Assembly: GCA_022560025.1 (NCBI GenBank)
Contig: JAFISE010000231.1
Span: 1-39,999 of the forward strand
From: Stagonosporopsis chrysanthemi
Lineage: Eukaryota; Ascomycota; Dothideomycetes; Pleosporales; Didymellaceae
Length of the DNA stretch: 39,999 nt
Direction of reading: 5' to 3'
Shown: in pieces, positions 11,601-21,936 of the stretch
How the letters are laid out: every line of letters starts with the position of its first letter
Position numbering within the stretch: the stretch's first letter is position 1
Notes under the pieces: generated by a model
Told to the model about the DNA's origin: nothing
What the model saw: only the letters and a program-made list of their open reading frames with translations
Database searches by the model: none
Position numbers and translations under genes: made by a program

Positions 11601-13000
11601 TAAGCTTATACTAAGCAACTACCTTAAATAGATTCTTGCTATCTTTAGTATTGTTAAAGATATGTCTCTAGTATTGTTTTTTAGCCTATTAGACTGTTGT
11701 CTTAAAAGCTTATATTTCTTTTAGTAGAGTACTGCTACTACAGTACTGTCTAGTATGTTTATAAGCTTAGTAAGCTGTCTTGCACTCCTTTGTCTACTAC
11801 AGTGCAGCATATTCTTACTTATAATCTAGCTTGCTTGCTGTCTTTATAGAGTGCTAAACTACTTCTATTAGTATTACAATATATCTATTAAGCTATGCTG
11901 TACTTTAAGCTCTAAGCAGGTTTAAAATATTCTAGATACCTATCTTAACAAGCTTTGTAAACTTAAGTAAGCTTACTTTTATAACTTAGTAGTAGTATTA
12001 ATCTAAGTACTGTATACTTTTTATAAAGGTAAAAATATAGGTTACTATTATCTTATAGTCTAAGCTGCTGTGTATACTTATATTAACTTGTAATTAGGCA
12101 AATAAGATGTTAGAAAAAGTAAAGTTAATAACCTAGCCTACTTAGTGTGTTAGCTATCCTAAGATGCTAATATAGTCTATAGTAGCAGCAGCAGCCTATC
12201 TAGCTAGCTTAGCACCTCTATTAGCTGTGCTAGCAGCTAGGTTAAAGGACTTGTACTTAGCGTTAAAGTTACCCCTTATAAAGTACTGTTAAGAAGGTAT
12301 TAGATATGTAATATACTATATTACGCTAAGAGTATATAGCTGTCTATAGTAGTTTAGTATAAAGACTCTGTTTACAACAGCTTATAGCAAGTCTAGGTAA
12401 TTAAAGCTTTTTCTAGCTTAGAGTTTAAGGTAGTACTCTTTATAGATATATATTATTACCTTAGAGTAGGTTAAGCCTAGTATATTAAGAGTATTCTAGG
12501 TGCTAATAGGTGCAAGGTATCTGTAGCCTAGGTAGGTAAAAGTTCTTAAGTTAGCACAGGTAAAGAGTTTTTAGACGTATACTACGTCTATACTCTTTTA
12601 AAAGGCTACTTCTAGTATAGTAATATAGTAAAGAGAGCTCTTGCTAACGTTAGCCTAGTATATACAGAGTTAGTTTCCTTACTAGCTAGGCTGTTAATAC
12701 CTATTACAGGTAGAGAGTGTATGCAGGTATTCTAGTATATAGATAGTAGTCTATTACTTATACTAGTGTCTTTTCTTTCTAAGGTTAAGAAGTTAGTATA
12801 AATAGTTAGTTATAAGCATAGACTATTAGCAGATATATCTCTTATATTTAAGTTTGCACAGCTTACAGCAGCTTGTCTTAGTTTTTTTTCTCTGCTATTA
12901 GTAAGTAAAGATACTTAAAAGGTACTGCTTGTTTTTATTATAGCTGCTCTACTCTCTTTTTTAAGTACTTACTTTTAAAAAAAAGGGTAAAGAGCTAGGA
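8660..13000 (-). pseudogene. LINE copy A ORF2 remnant (endonuclease, RT, RNase H)
   Basis: Endonuclease: the minus strand at 12260-12286 corresponds to the GGDFNA motif region identified in copy B. Reverse transcriptase: at about 10815-10717 it reads LQSLPFFLVLYILYLVELL then FRYTDNIYLY. These match the non-LTR patterns QG.PLSP.L...Y..EL and YADD, with Gly-to-Ser, Pro-to-Leu and Asp-to-Asn changes that are all C-to-T or G-to-A. RNase H lies near 9640-9800 by colinearity. Stops are TAG/TAA in every frame. The short ATG-started frame at 8661-8945 (minus) lies at its 3' end and is not an independent gene. The ORF2 5' limit is approximate. Confidence 0.78.
8792..8811 (+). repeat. A(20) homopolymer created by G-to-A decay
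   Basis: Twenty consecutive A bases in LINE copy A. The aligned part of copy B (about 14900-14930) is a mixed purine tract (GAAGAGGGGAGAGAG). The run therefore looks derived from a G/A tract by transitions, perhaps with later slippage. Confidence 0.8.
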
Positions 13001-13049
13001 TCTCTTAGGCAGCCTCTAGAAGAGTACTCTTATACTATAGTATTGTCTA

Positions 13050-14400
13050 GTAAAGAGTTGCCTCTACTATCTTATAAAGGTGCTAATATATTACTCTGCC
13101 TATGCAGTAGATAGCATTTAGTTTAGCCTTAGTAGGCTTAATTATATGTCTATACACCTAGCAAGGAGCAGCTAAGCAGTTAGAGTAACTAGCTAGGTGT
13201 AAGCTATAGTAGTTAGCACACTTAGCTTTATAGTAATAGTCTACTTTATAAAGCTCTTAGTATCTATCTATATAGTCTTTATAGTGTGTACAGTAAGCAA
13301 CTTGTATATAGTAAGCAATATTGCAGTACTACTAGCAGCTTAAGTTATATCTTTAGATAGTAAGGTGTTTATAGATTTCTTTTAAGAATTAGCTAGTACT
13401 AAAAAGCTAAAATAAGCAGACTAGCTCTTTGTATAATATAATCTATATAGTAAGTTTATTTTAGTTAGCTTTATAGTGTAAAGGCCTGTAGCTAACTAGC
13501 TACTTACCTATTTGCAAGCAGACCTCTTCTTCTACTAGCTAAGTAGTAGTAGGTAGTTTAGTACTATTTAGAGTCTAGAAAGAGCTAGGTACTCTTTGCA
13601 CAGCATAGTTAATCTAGTATTCTAAGATTCTAATTGCCTTTCTGCTTAGAGCTTTTACTATAAGCTCTTAGTTTCTTTAAGTTAAAAGTTAATTCTTAAT
13701 TATTTTATTTGCTAGCGTAATTACCTAGCTTATATTAATTAGTAATATAGTAGAAATATTTTAAAGAGTAATTTCTTTTATACTCTTGTATACTACCTGT
13801 TTTATTATAAAAAAAGAAGGTTATTGTAATTATACTAATAAGTTAGAGATTGTAATAAAAATTTAAATATCTTCTTTTAGCTTAAGGGGTAGGTTAGGCT
13901 AGGACCTAGCAGAGTTTAAGAGCTTACTACTACTTTTACTTAGTGCTGTGTTTTAGGGGTCTCTAGGTACGTCTGCCTAAGAGTAGCGTTTTAATTCTTA
14001 GCTTCTAAGGTTGCTTTAATTAGTATTGCTACTCTAGTAAGAGCTAGAGGGAGAATTGCTTTAAGAAAAAAAAGTTAGAGCCTTAATAACTCTCTGCTGT
14101 AGTTCTGCAGCAATCTTAGCTTTTTAAGAGTTAGAATAGCCTTCTGTATAATAATCTATAGCTGCTATAAAAGTAGTAGTAATAGTATTCTATAGCTAAG
14201 TAATCTCCTAAGTCTTAGTAATATAGTGTTAGATAGTATTAGAGACTTAGAGTTTAAGAGCGCCTTTACTAAAGTTTAAGCTGCTTAGAAGGAAAGCTTA
14301 ATAATTTAGGACTCTCTAGAGCTGTTCTAAGGCACAGTTATTAAGGTATTAAAGAGACTTAGAGTCTAAGAACTCTATATACTAAGAAGTTAGAGAGCTA
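13050..14400 (-). pseudogene. LINE copy A ORF1 (gag-like) remnant
   Basis: This is the nucleic-acid-binding ORF1 of the LINE, upstream of ORF2 on the minus strand. Cysteine-rich zinc-knuckle sequence lies near 13330-13140, colinear with the better-preserved CANCYSLHLASYSNC of copy B. Start and end are uncertain because no open frame survives. Confidence 0.6.
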
Positions 14401-14574
14401 AAGAGAGCAGAAAACTCTACTATCCTTGCTACGCGCCTCTTTGCGCGTTGTGCAAAGGGCAAAAGAGAGATTAAACGTGTCTTTAAAGTTGCTATAGTAG
14501 GCCTAGTTAATTTGCTAGGATTTTTAGGGCCTTTAGAAAGGAGACCTAAAAATTAGAAAGTTAGTGTTTAGTAA

Positions 14575-14586
14575 AGTTAGAGAGGC
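14575..14586. repeat. LINE target-site duplication, middle copy
   Basis: AGTTAGAGAGGC lies exactly between the 5' end of copy A and the 3' (TAGT)n end of copy B. It aligns without gaps and with transitions only to the pogo target and to the left and right copies. Confidence 0.75.
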
Positions 14587-14830
14587 TAGTTAGTTAGTTA
14601 GTTAGTATTTATTTTACATCTAGTTAATAAAGAATAAGTCTACTATCTTGCTTCCTAAAGGGCATATACAACGTGCTAAGCTATAGAATTACAGTGCTAA
14701 TATGCTACCTTAGAAAGTATTTCTTGCTTGTGCAGGTATTGCTACTATTTTAGAGCTACAGCTCCCCTTCTAGTTAGGGAGACTAGGCAATATATATATA
14801 TTAAGGTAATTTCTTTGCGTTTTAAGGCAT

Positions 14831-17800
14831 TTATGTGCTAAGGTAAAAGAAGGAAAGAGAGAGAAAGTAAGTAAGTGTGTGTGTGTAGGGGAGAAGGTAA
14901 GAAGAGGGGAGAGAGAAAAGAGAGGAGACAGAGAGTTTTGCAGCTAATGTGCTAAACCTGCTTCTGCTAGGTGCTGCATTGCTTGTTGCTGTTGCAAGGC
15001 TGTAAGAGCTAATAGGGGCAGATCTTAGTGTAGTATTATGTAAGCTAGACAAAGGCCTTAAAGGCCTCTAGATCTTTAATTAGCTCTGCAGTATACGCTA
15101 GGCCCTTAGCCTAGCTAGATAGCAGTGTAGGTAGTTAAAGCAGCTATTAGCTAAAGGTCTCTAGAGTCTTGCAGCAGAGCACAAGGTGCTCTAGCGTCTT
15201 GTCTTATCTGTATAAGCAGGTAAGGTTTTTGTCCTTATAGTTGTACTTTTAGTAGTACTAGGTAAAGTCCTTATATATAGATTAAATAGAAAGGAGCCTA
15301 GCTAAAGTAGCTCTTAGTAGGTCTAGCTCTTTTAGACTGCTGTATAGTACATAGTCTAAGTCCTAGCTTTTGTACTACTTAGAAAGCTTAGTCTTCTTGT
15401 TAGACTACTAGGTCTGTTGTATATGCTAAAGCATCTTGCAGGCTATTGTTTTAATGCCTAAGAGTATAGGCATAGCTGCCTTTCTAGTTAGGGGTAATAA
15501 GTGCTAGGCTTCTAGGTTAGCAAGTCTGTCTGCTGCTTTGTTTCCTTTAATACCTAGGTGTCTAGGGGCCTATTTAATAGAGACATTGTGTGTCTTTATA
15601 GCACTGTAGCACTCTAAGAAGGCCTATTATAAGGTAAAGAGTATAACGCCCTTAAGGTACTATATAACTAAGGTGCTGTCTATATATAGCTAGATTTAGC
15701 AAGTGTAAAGTACTAGCTGTCTAATAGTATGTTAGAGGCCTCTCTATACTCTAATAGCCTCTGCGTTAAAGACGTACGCAGTAAAGTAGAGTAAGCTGCG
15801 TCTAGTTTGCAGTTGCTTTCTGTCCTAATATACTGCAAAGCTATAGGTAACCTACTTTTCTCTGTCTTTTGTGTACTGTTTAGATCTATCTAAGAAGATA
15901 GCAACGTCTAAAGGTAAAAGGTTAGCCTACTATTCTTAAAATGCCTTTGCTGCGCTCTTTTTGTCTATGCCTATTATTAAGTCTGTTTAGCAGCTAGGTA
16001 AGTAGTAAGGAGCTAATAGTGTTGTCCTAGGAATCTTAGGCAGTAGAGATCCTAGGTACTGGACTTTGGTCCGCATTTGCTGCAGCTTTCTAGCTAACCT
16101 GCCTATGCTTATCTTTATAGCTGCTGTATAGCTAGCAAGTAGGTATTCTGCATCTATTGTGCGTAGATGTGTTGCAAAGCAGAGTTTAGCTTCTTCTAAC
16201 GTATTAGCAGCAGAGAGTAGTCTAGTATCTTAGAAGAGAGTAGCAATAGGGGTTGTTTGCTATACTAAGAGAATCCCTCTAGCTGCTATAGCTAGTGTTT
16301 TGTCTATAACTACTATGTGCTACCCTATATAGGTGCTAACCTCTGCAGGTCTACTAGGTTTTAGTGTGCGTAAAAGCTTTATACAACTTCTATACTAGCA
16401 CTTAGCTTTATACAAAAGAGACAAGTATACACAGGTTATTATAGCTTTGTAAAAGAAGCTAGCTAGTAGTCTGTAGGCTGTGTTTACTAGGCTATAAATA
16501 TAATAGGCTACCTTAGCTACTTTTACATTGTGTATAGCTACGTAGCGCTTAAAGGTAAGCTTGTAGTCAAACTAGATCCCTAGCTATTAGAGGGCTAGCT
16601 AGGTTCTTAATGTGTTTAGCAAGATTAGATAGATTGTAAGATGTTTGTCTACTACACAGGGTAGTGCGTAGCTACTCTTCTGTTAAGTAAAGTAGATTAT
16701 TTCTTGTTTTTCTAGAGTAAAGGTAACCTTATTAGCTGTGCTCTATGCTTTAATCTGTTGTAGGTCTGCTACTAAGAGCTAGACATTCTTATTAAGGGAG
16801 TGCGAGGCTTAATATAAGCATATATTATCTGCGTATCTAAATCTCCTCTCTATGTCTATAGACAGCAGCTCTGCTAGGTACAGTGTGTACAAGACTAGAG
16901 AAAGAGGTAAGCCCTGTAGTGTGCTGCAGGCGACTAGGTAGCTAGAGGTAGTAACTTAGTCTAGGTAGACTTAAACCTTTTAATTAGTAAAGAAAGAGTT
17001 AATAAAGAGGAGGGTCCTTTAAGGCTAGCTTTGTTAGGCTATCTAGTATAGTAGGCAGTTCTTAAGGAGAGCGTTAAAGGCGCCTTGTACGTCTAAAGTT
17101 ACTATTATAACGTACTAGCCTTTTGCCTACGCTGCTTCTGTGTCGTAAGTAAACGCTGCAGTTAGATCTACAGCAGAGCGCTTTAGGAAGGCGCCTTTAT
17201 ACTAGGGGCTAAGGATCTTGTAGGTTATAGCAGTCTACGCAATTCTTCTAGCTACTGTCCTTTTAAGGCCCTTTCTAATGCAGGAAAAGAGCGCTATAGG
17301 TCTCTAGGATTAGAGTAACGTCTAATCTTTCTTTCCTACCTTAGGTATTATAGCTACTTCTGCAAGCTTCTACTAGCCTAGGAAGTAGTTAAGTTAAAGG
17401 CATTGCTAGAAGATTTGTTGTATAAGTTCTTCTACCTAGGCCTAGCAGGCACAAAGTAGTTGCACTATAGAGCAGTCTGTTCCTAGCAAGGTACTAAAGA
17501 CCTCTATTGTGTTTTGCTTAGCTTCTTCTAGTAAGATGTGTGTACTCTAGGGGAAAGGCGCTGTTACTTCCTACTTTAGTTAGTAGCTAAGGTCGTCTTC
17601 TGCTGTGTAGCAGTTAAGAACTTGCTCTTAAAGTGCTTCTACTTTCTCTAGGGGGTTAGATATTGTTTTACTGTCTACTATAAGAGAAGTGTCTTAATAG
17701 TTTAGTGTAAGCTTGTGCTAGGCAACTACCTTAAATAGATCCTTACCGTCTTTAGCATTGTTAAGGACATATCTCTAGTATTGTCTTTTAGCCTGTTAGA

Positions 17801-18900
17801 CTGTTGTCTTAAAGGCTTATATTTCTTCTAGTAGGGCGCTGCTGCTACAGTGCTGTCTAGCATGTTTGTAGGCTTAGTAAGCTGTCTTGCACTCTTTTAT
17901 CTACTACAGTGCAGTATATCCTTGCTTGCAATCTAGCTTGCCTGCTGTCCTTATAGAGTGCTGAACTGCCTCTGTTAGTATTGCAACGCATCTATTAAGC
18001 TATGCTGCACCTTAAGCTCTAAGCAGGTCTAGAATGTCCTAGACGCCTATCTTAACAAGCTCTGTAAACTTAGGTAGGCTTACTTCTACAACTTAGTAGT
18101 AGTATTAATCTAGGTACTGCATGCCCTTTGTAGAAGTAAGAACATAGGTTACTATTGTCTTATAGTCTAAACTGCTGTGCATGCTTGCATTAACTTGTAA
18201 TTAAGCAAATAGGACGTTAGAAAAGGTAAAGTTAATAACCTAGCTTGCTTAGTGTGTTAGCTGTTCTAGGATGCCGATGTAGTCTATAGAGGCAGCAGCA
18301 GCCTATCTAGCTAGCTTAGCACTCTTGTTAGCTGCGCTAGCAGCTAGGTTAAAGGACTTATGCTTAGCGTTAAAGTTACCCCCTATAAAGCACTGTTAAA
18401 AGGGCGTTAGATACGTAATATACTGTATTACACTAGGGGTGTATAGCTGTCTGTAGCAGTTTAGTATAGAGACTCTGTTTATAACAGCCTATAGCAGGTC
18501 TAGGTAATTAAAGCTTTCTCTAGCCTAGAGTTTAAGGTAGTGCCCTTTGCAGATATATGTTATTACTCTAGGGCAGGTTAAGCCTAGTACGTTAGGGGCA
18601 TCCTAGGTGCTAATAGGTGCAAGGTATCTGTAGCCTAGGTAGGTAGAAGTTCTTAAGTTAGCACAGGTAAAGGGTTCTTAGACGTATACTACGTCTATGC
18701 CCTTCTAGAAGGACACTTCTAGTATAGTAATGTAGTAGAAAGAGCTCTTGCTAACGTTAGCCTAGCACACGCAGAGTTAGTTTCCCTGCTAGCTAGGCTG
18801 TTAATACTTGTTGCAAGTAAGGGGTGTGTATAAGTGTTCTAGCATGTAGATAGTAGTTTATTACTTATACTAGTGTCTTCTCTCTCTAAGGTTAAGGGGT
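14831..18900 (-). pseudogene. LINE copy B ORF2 remnant (APE endonuclease, RT, RNase H)
   Basis: Endonuclease: FIGGNFNAKHKSFN at 18394-18368 downward matches the GGDFNA(H)H of APE-like nucleases, with Asp changed to Asn. Reverse transcriptase: LQGLPLSLVLYTLYLAELL at about 16919-16870, then FRYADNICLY ending near 16824, matches QG.PLSP...Y..EL and YADD. RNase H: VAIFLDRSKQYTKDREK at about 15908-15860 and FNAEAIR at 15767-15749 give the Asp and Glu of the DG and AE motifs, with Gly lost from DGS. Every catalytic change seen is C-to-T or G-to-A. Many TAG/TAA stops make it inactive. Order along the minus strand is endonuclease, RT, RNase H, as in Tad1/I-group LINEs. Confidence 0.85.
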
Positions 18901-19099
18901 TAGTATAGATAGTTAGTTGTAGGCATAGACTGTTAGTAGACATATCTCTTATATTTAGGTTTGCACAGCCTATAGCAGCCTATCTTAGTTTCTTTTTCTT
19001 GCTATTAGTAGGTAAAGATGCTTAAGAGGCACTGCTTGTTTCTGTTGTAGCTGCCTTGCTATCCTCCTTAGGTGCTTGCCTTTAGAGAAGGGGGTAGAG

Positions 19100-20500
19100 A
19101 GCTAGAATCTCTTAAGCAGCTTCTAAGGGGGTACCCTTATACTGCAGTATTGTCTAGTAAAAGGTCGCCTCTACTGTCTTGTAGAGATGCTAATATGTTG
19201 CTCTGCCTGTGCAGCAGACAGTATTTAGTTTAGCTTTAGTAAGCTTAATTATGTGTCTATACACTTAGCAAAGGGCAGCTAGGCAGTTAGAGTAACTAGC
19301 TAGGTGTAAGCTATAGCAGTTAGCACACTTAGCTTTATAGTAACAGTCTATACTATAGAGCTCTTAGTGTCTATCTGTGTAGTCCCTGTAGTGTGCACAG
19401 CAGGTAACTTGTATACAGTAGGCAACGTTGCAGTACTACTAGCAGTCTAGGTTGTGTCTCTAGATAGTAGGGTGTTTATAAATTTCTTTTAAGAATTAGC
19501 TAGTACTAAAGAGCTAGAATAAGCAGACTAGCTCTTTGTATAATATAATCTATGTAGTAAGTCTATTCTAGTTAGCCCTATAGTGTAAGGGCCTGCAGCT
19601 AACTAGCTGCTTGCTTGTTTGCAAGCAGACCTCTTCCTCTACTAGCTAGGTAGTAGTAGGCAGTTTAGTACTGTCTAGGGTCTAGAAAGAGCTAGGTACT
19701 CCTTGCACAGTGTAGTTAATCTAGTATTCTAAGATTCTAATTGCTTCTCTGCCTAGGGCTTTTACTATAAGCTCTTAGTTTCTTTAAGTTAAAAGTTAAT
19801 CCCTAATTGTTTTGTTTGCTAGCGTAATTACCTAGCTTATATTAATTAGCAATACAGTAGAGATGTCTTAAAGAGTAATTTTTTTTATACTCTTGCATAC
19901 TGCCTGTCTTATTATAAAGAGAGAAGGTTGTTGCAATTATACTAATAGGTTAGAGATTATAACAAAAATTTAAATGTCTTCCTTTAGCTTAAGGGGCAGG
20001 TTAGGCTAGGACTTAGCAGAGTTTAAGAGCTTGCTGCTGCCTCTGCTTAGCGCTGTGTTTTAGGGGTCTCTAGCTACGTCTGCCTAAGAGCAGCGTCCTA
20101 ATTCTTAGCTCTTAGAGTTGCTTTAATTAGTATTACTGCTCTAGCAGGAGCTAGAGGGAGAATTGCTTTAAAAGAGAGAGGTTAGAGCCCTAATAACTCT
20201 TTGCTGCAGTTCTGCAGCAATCTTAGCTTCTTAGAGGTTAGAATAGCTTTCTGCGTAATAATCTATAGCTACTGCAAAGGCAGTAGTAATAGTGTTCTAT
20301 AGCTAGGTAATCTCCTAAGTCTTAGTAATATAGCGTTAGACAGTATTAGAGACTTAGAGTTTAGGAGTGCTCTTACTAAGGTTTAGGCTGCTTAGAAAAG
20401 GGGCCTAATAATTTAGGATCCTCTAGAGCTGTTCTAAGGCGTAGTTATTAAGGTATTAAAGAGACTTAGGGTCTAGGGACCCTGTATACTAGGAGGTTAG
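19100..20500 (-). pseudogene. LINE copy B ORF1 (zinc-knuckle gag-like) remnant
   Basis: On the minus strand the frame at about 19460-19250 reads DC..YCNVAYCIQVTCCAHY, then CYYKAKCANC and YSLHLASYSNCLAALC. The last part fits the LINE ORF1 knuckle CxxCxGxHxxxxxxCP with Gly-to-Ser and Pro-to-Leu changes. ORF1 proteins coat the element RNA. N- and C-terminal limits cannot be seen because of stops. Confidence 0.7.
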
Positions 20501-20551
20501 AGAGCTAGGGAGAGCAGAAAACTCTGTTATCCTTGCTACGTGCCTTTTTGC

Positions 20552-20571
20552 GCGTTGCGCAAAGGGCACAA
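20552..20571. repeat. Perfect GC-rich hairpin near the LINE 5' end
   Basis: TTTGCGC-GTT-GCGCAAA forms a 7-bp stem with a 3-base loop in copy B. Copy A has the same hairpin near 14441-14460 with one C-to-T change. It keeps several CpGs in a region otherwise almost free of them, because the Cs are preceded by G. Confidence 0.65.
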
Positions 20572-20681
20572 GGGGGGTTAAACGTGTCTTTAGAGTTACT
20601 ATAGTAAGCCTAGTTAATTTACTAGGATTTTTAAGGCCTTTAGAAAGAGGACCTAAAAATTAAAAAGTTAGTGTGTGTAAG

Positions 20682-20693
20682 AGTTAGAAAGGC
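20682..20693. repeat. LINE target-site duplication, right copy
   Basis: AGTTAGAAAGGC. It continues without gaps into pogo 3 (GCTATACTTG), which aligns to pogo 2 by transitions only. It marks the upstream (5') edge of LINE copy B. Confidence 0.75.
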
Positions 20694-21505
20694 GCTATAC
20701 TTGTTGCCTTAAAAGACTTAAGTATTAACCCCTAAGTAAACGTGCTTATCTAGGCCTTTTAGAATAGGTAAAAGAAGTTACTCTTCTTAATTACTAATAG
20801 TCTTTAGCTATTATAGAGGTATGTTGTAAGCTTCTTTAAATACGCAGTTAAGAAAGGCTTAAACAATACTACGTCTAACAGCTGCAGCATGTAAGTTAAG
20901 TAAAGAAGAAGGATAGCTAAGAGTATCTTATTCTAATTACAGTAGTTAATAAAGTCTATTATTATATAAGATCTATAGCTGTTAAGGATTAAGAAATGCT
21001 ACTTTTTTTGCGCCTTAGTCTTAGTAAAGCAATTAAACACCTGTTAAAGCTAGGCAAGGCTTATATTATTGTTAGTCTAGCTAGTAGGTAAAGAAGAAAC
21101 AAGTACATTGTGTACCTCTAGCTCTATCTCCTCTACCTAGCTTGATTGCAGGGTACTGTTAGCAGACTTGTAGAAGAGACCTAGCAGCAGTACTGTCCTA
21201 TTACTACACACACAGGCTAGCAGCGTTACCTATGCCTAATTACTATCTTAAAGTAATGCCTTAACCTCCCCCTTTTCCTACATCTGCTTACTAAACACGT
21301 GTTTAGTTCTAGTAGTAATCTTAATTATAAAGCCCTTCTTATCTATATTGTATATATAGCAGCTGTTAACTTTATATTTAGTAATCTTGTGTTGTAGTAG
21401 GTTAAAGTAGAGCTCGTACTTTTAATATAAATCAGCGTTGTGACAATTAGCGTCTATACCTGTTGAGTATTAAGAGATAAGATAGATAGAGTAGTTGTTG
21501 ATAAA

Positions 21506-21814
21506 CTAAGTAACCCAGCTCTCGCTCACACGTTCCTTGGCCACAGATGATGCAAAGTTTTGTATCATCTCTCTTGTAGGAGGTATATGACGAGCAGTAA
21601 GCTCTTCTATATACTTTACAAGCTCTGCTTCTTGTTGTGGGGTGAGCTTCTGCTGGTTGAGGTTCTTGATCTCTGGAGGTGCCTGAACACCCCTATGTCT
21701 CCGCGCCAGCGTTGAGCGATCAACAGCAAACTGATCAGCAATTTTTTGATATACAAGTTTCTCTCCTGGTTCCAGCGCTTCAATCGCTGCAAGCGCATCA
21801 TCAATAGGTGCCAT
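21506..21814 (-). pseudogene. Pogo 3 transposase N-terminus (HTH_psq + CENP-B-like), preserved fragment
   Basis: An open frame of about 102 codons starts at the ATG at 21814 (MAPIDDALAAIEALEPGEK). A further in-frame ATG lies upstream at 21871 but falls inside or next to the terminal repeat, so 21814 is preferred. Residues ~3-45 form a helix-turn-helix of the Psq/pogo type (YQKIADQFAVDRSTLARRHRG). Residues ~55-100 (LTPQQEAELVKYIEEL, REMIQNFASSVA) match the Tc5/CENP-B helix-turn-helix. These parts bind the terminal repeats. The frame continues as an obvious homologue after 21506 but is broken by TAA/TAG, and the catalytic part is mutated and split by the LINEs. It might still make a short DNA-binding peptide, but I infer it is non-functional. 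Confidence 0.85.
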
Positions 21815-21861
21815 GGTTGTTGAGTTATGACGCGTTGAAGATAGATGCTTGTTTTGGTGAT

Positions 21862-21902
21862 CGGGCGTCACGCGAATCCGGGCGTCACGCGCACAGACAC
21901 GG
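21862..21902 (-). repeat. Pristine 5' terminal inverted repeat of pogo 3
   Basis: The minus-strand repeat begins CCGTGTCTGTGCGCGTG and is followed outside by TA at 21903-21904. It keeps all its CpGs, so it serves as the unmutated reference for the degraded repeats at 5440, 7512-7552, 7555 and 29869. The spacing to the transposase ATG is 88 bases. Confidence 0.88.
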
Positions 21903-21936
21903 TACTGCTCTTTTCAACAACCTCTCTGGCGAATAA

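Larger units (their letters stand above)
8478..14574 (-). mobile_element. Tad1-like non-LTR retrotransposon (LINE), copy A
   Basis: About 6.1 kb on the minus strand, with its 3' end at low coordinates ending in a (TAGT)n run on the plus strand (8478-8500). It is colinear over its full length with copy B, offset by 6109 bases. It is more strongly degraded than B: a 20-base A run at 8792-8811 replaces a G/A mix, and GTATATATATA replaces GTGTGTGTGT. It encodes ORF1 with zinc knuckles and ORF2 with APE endonuclease, reverse transcriptase and RNase H. The presence of RNase H with APE-type endonuclease fits the Tad1/I group; Tad1 is the common fungal clade, so that part is inference. Confidence 0.85.
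14587..20681 (-). mobile_element. Tad1-like non-LTR retrotransposon (LINE), copy B
   Basis: A second full-length copy directly abutting copy A in the same orientation, about 6.1 kb. It keeps more G and C, so its domains are easier to read: ORF1 zinc knuckles near 19290-19400, endonuclease GNFNA near 18370-18394, reverse transcriptase near 16824-16919 and RNase H near 15749-15908. The 3' end again carries a (TAGT)n run on the plus strand (14587-14607). Differences from copy A go in both directions but are almost all transitions, so each copy was mutated independently after both existed. Confidence 0.87.
1200..21480. other. AT-rich RIP-mutated block, left
   Basis: Throughout this block TCA, CCA, TCG, CCG and their complements TGA, TGG, CGA, CGG are nearly absent, while ACA, GCA and ACG remain common. 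TAG, CTAG and TATA are heavily enriched. The left edge fades over roughly 400-1200; the right edge is sharper, at about 21430-21500 inside pogo 3. This is the product of a cytosine-directed mutation process on both strands, consistent with RIP in Pezizomycotina. Confidence 0.85.
7555..21902 (-). mobile_element. Pogo/Fot1-type DNA transposon 3, split by a LINE array
   Basis: This minus-strand element has its 3' terminal repeat at 7555 and its 5' terminal repeat ending at 21902. TA flanks it on both sides (7553-7554 and 21903-21904). Removing the LINE array and duplicated target leaves about 920 + 1210 bp, the same length as pogo 2. Continuity is seen by aligning to pogo 2: 8477 downward and 20682 upward are adjacent positions of one transposon. 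The 5' 400 bp (about 21500-21902) are almost unmutated, whereas the rest is heavily RIP-degraded. Confidence 0.88.

Noticed and set aside
8661..15052. Ser-rich frames at 8661-8945 and 14831-15052 (minus) as independent genes
   Set aside because: They sit at equivalent positions in the 3' part of the two LINE copies and are chance or residual frames of ORF2.
8460..20700. Tandem LINE pair as an assembly artefact
   Set aside because: The two copies differ at very many positions by private transitions and have a target-duplication copy at their junction, which a collapsed or duplicated read would not produce.
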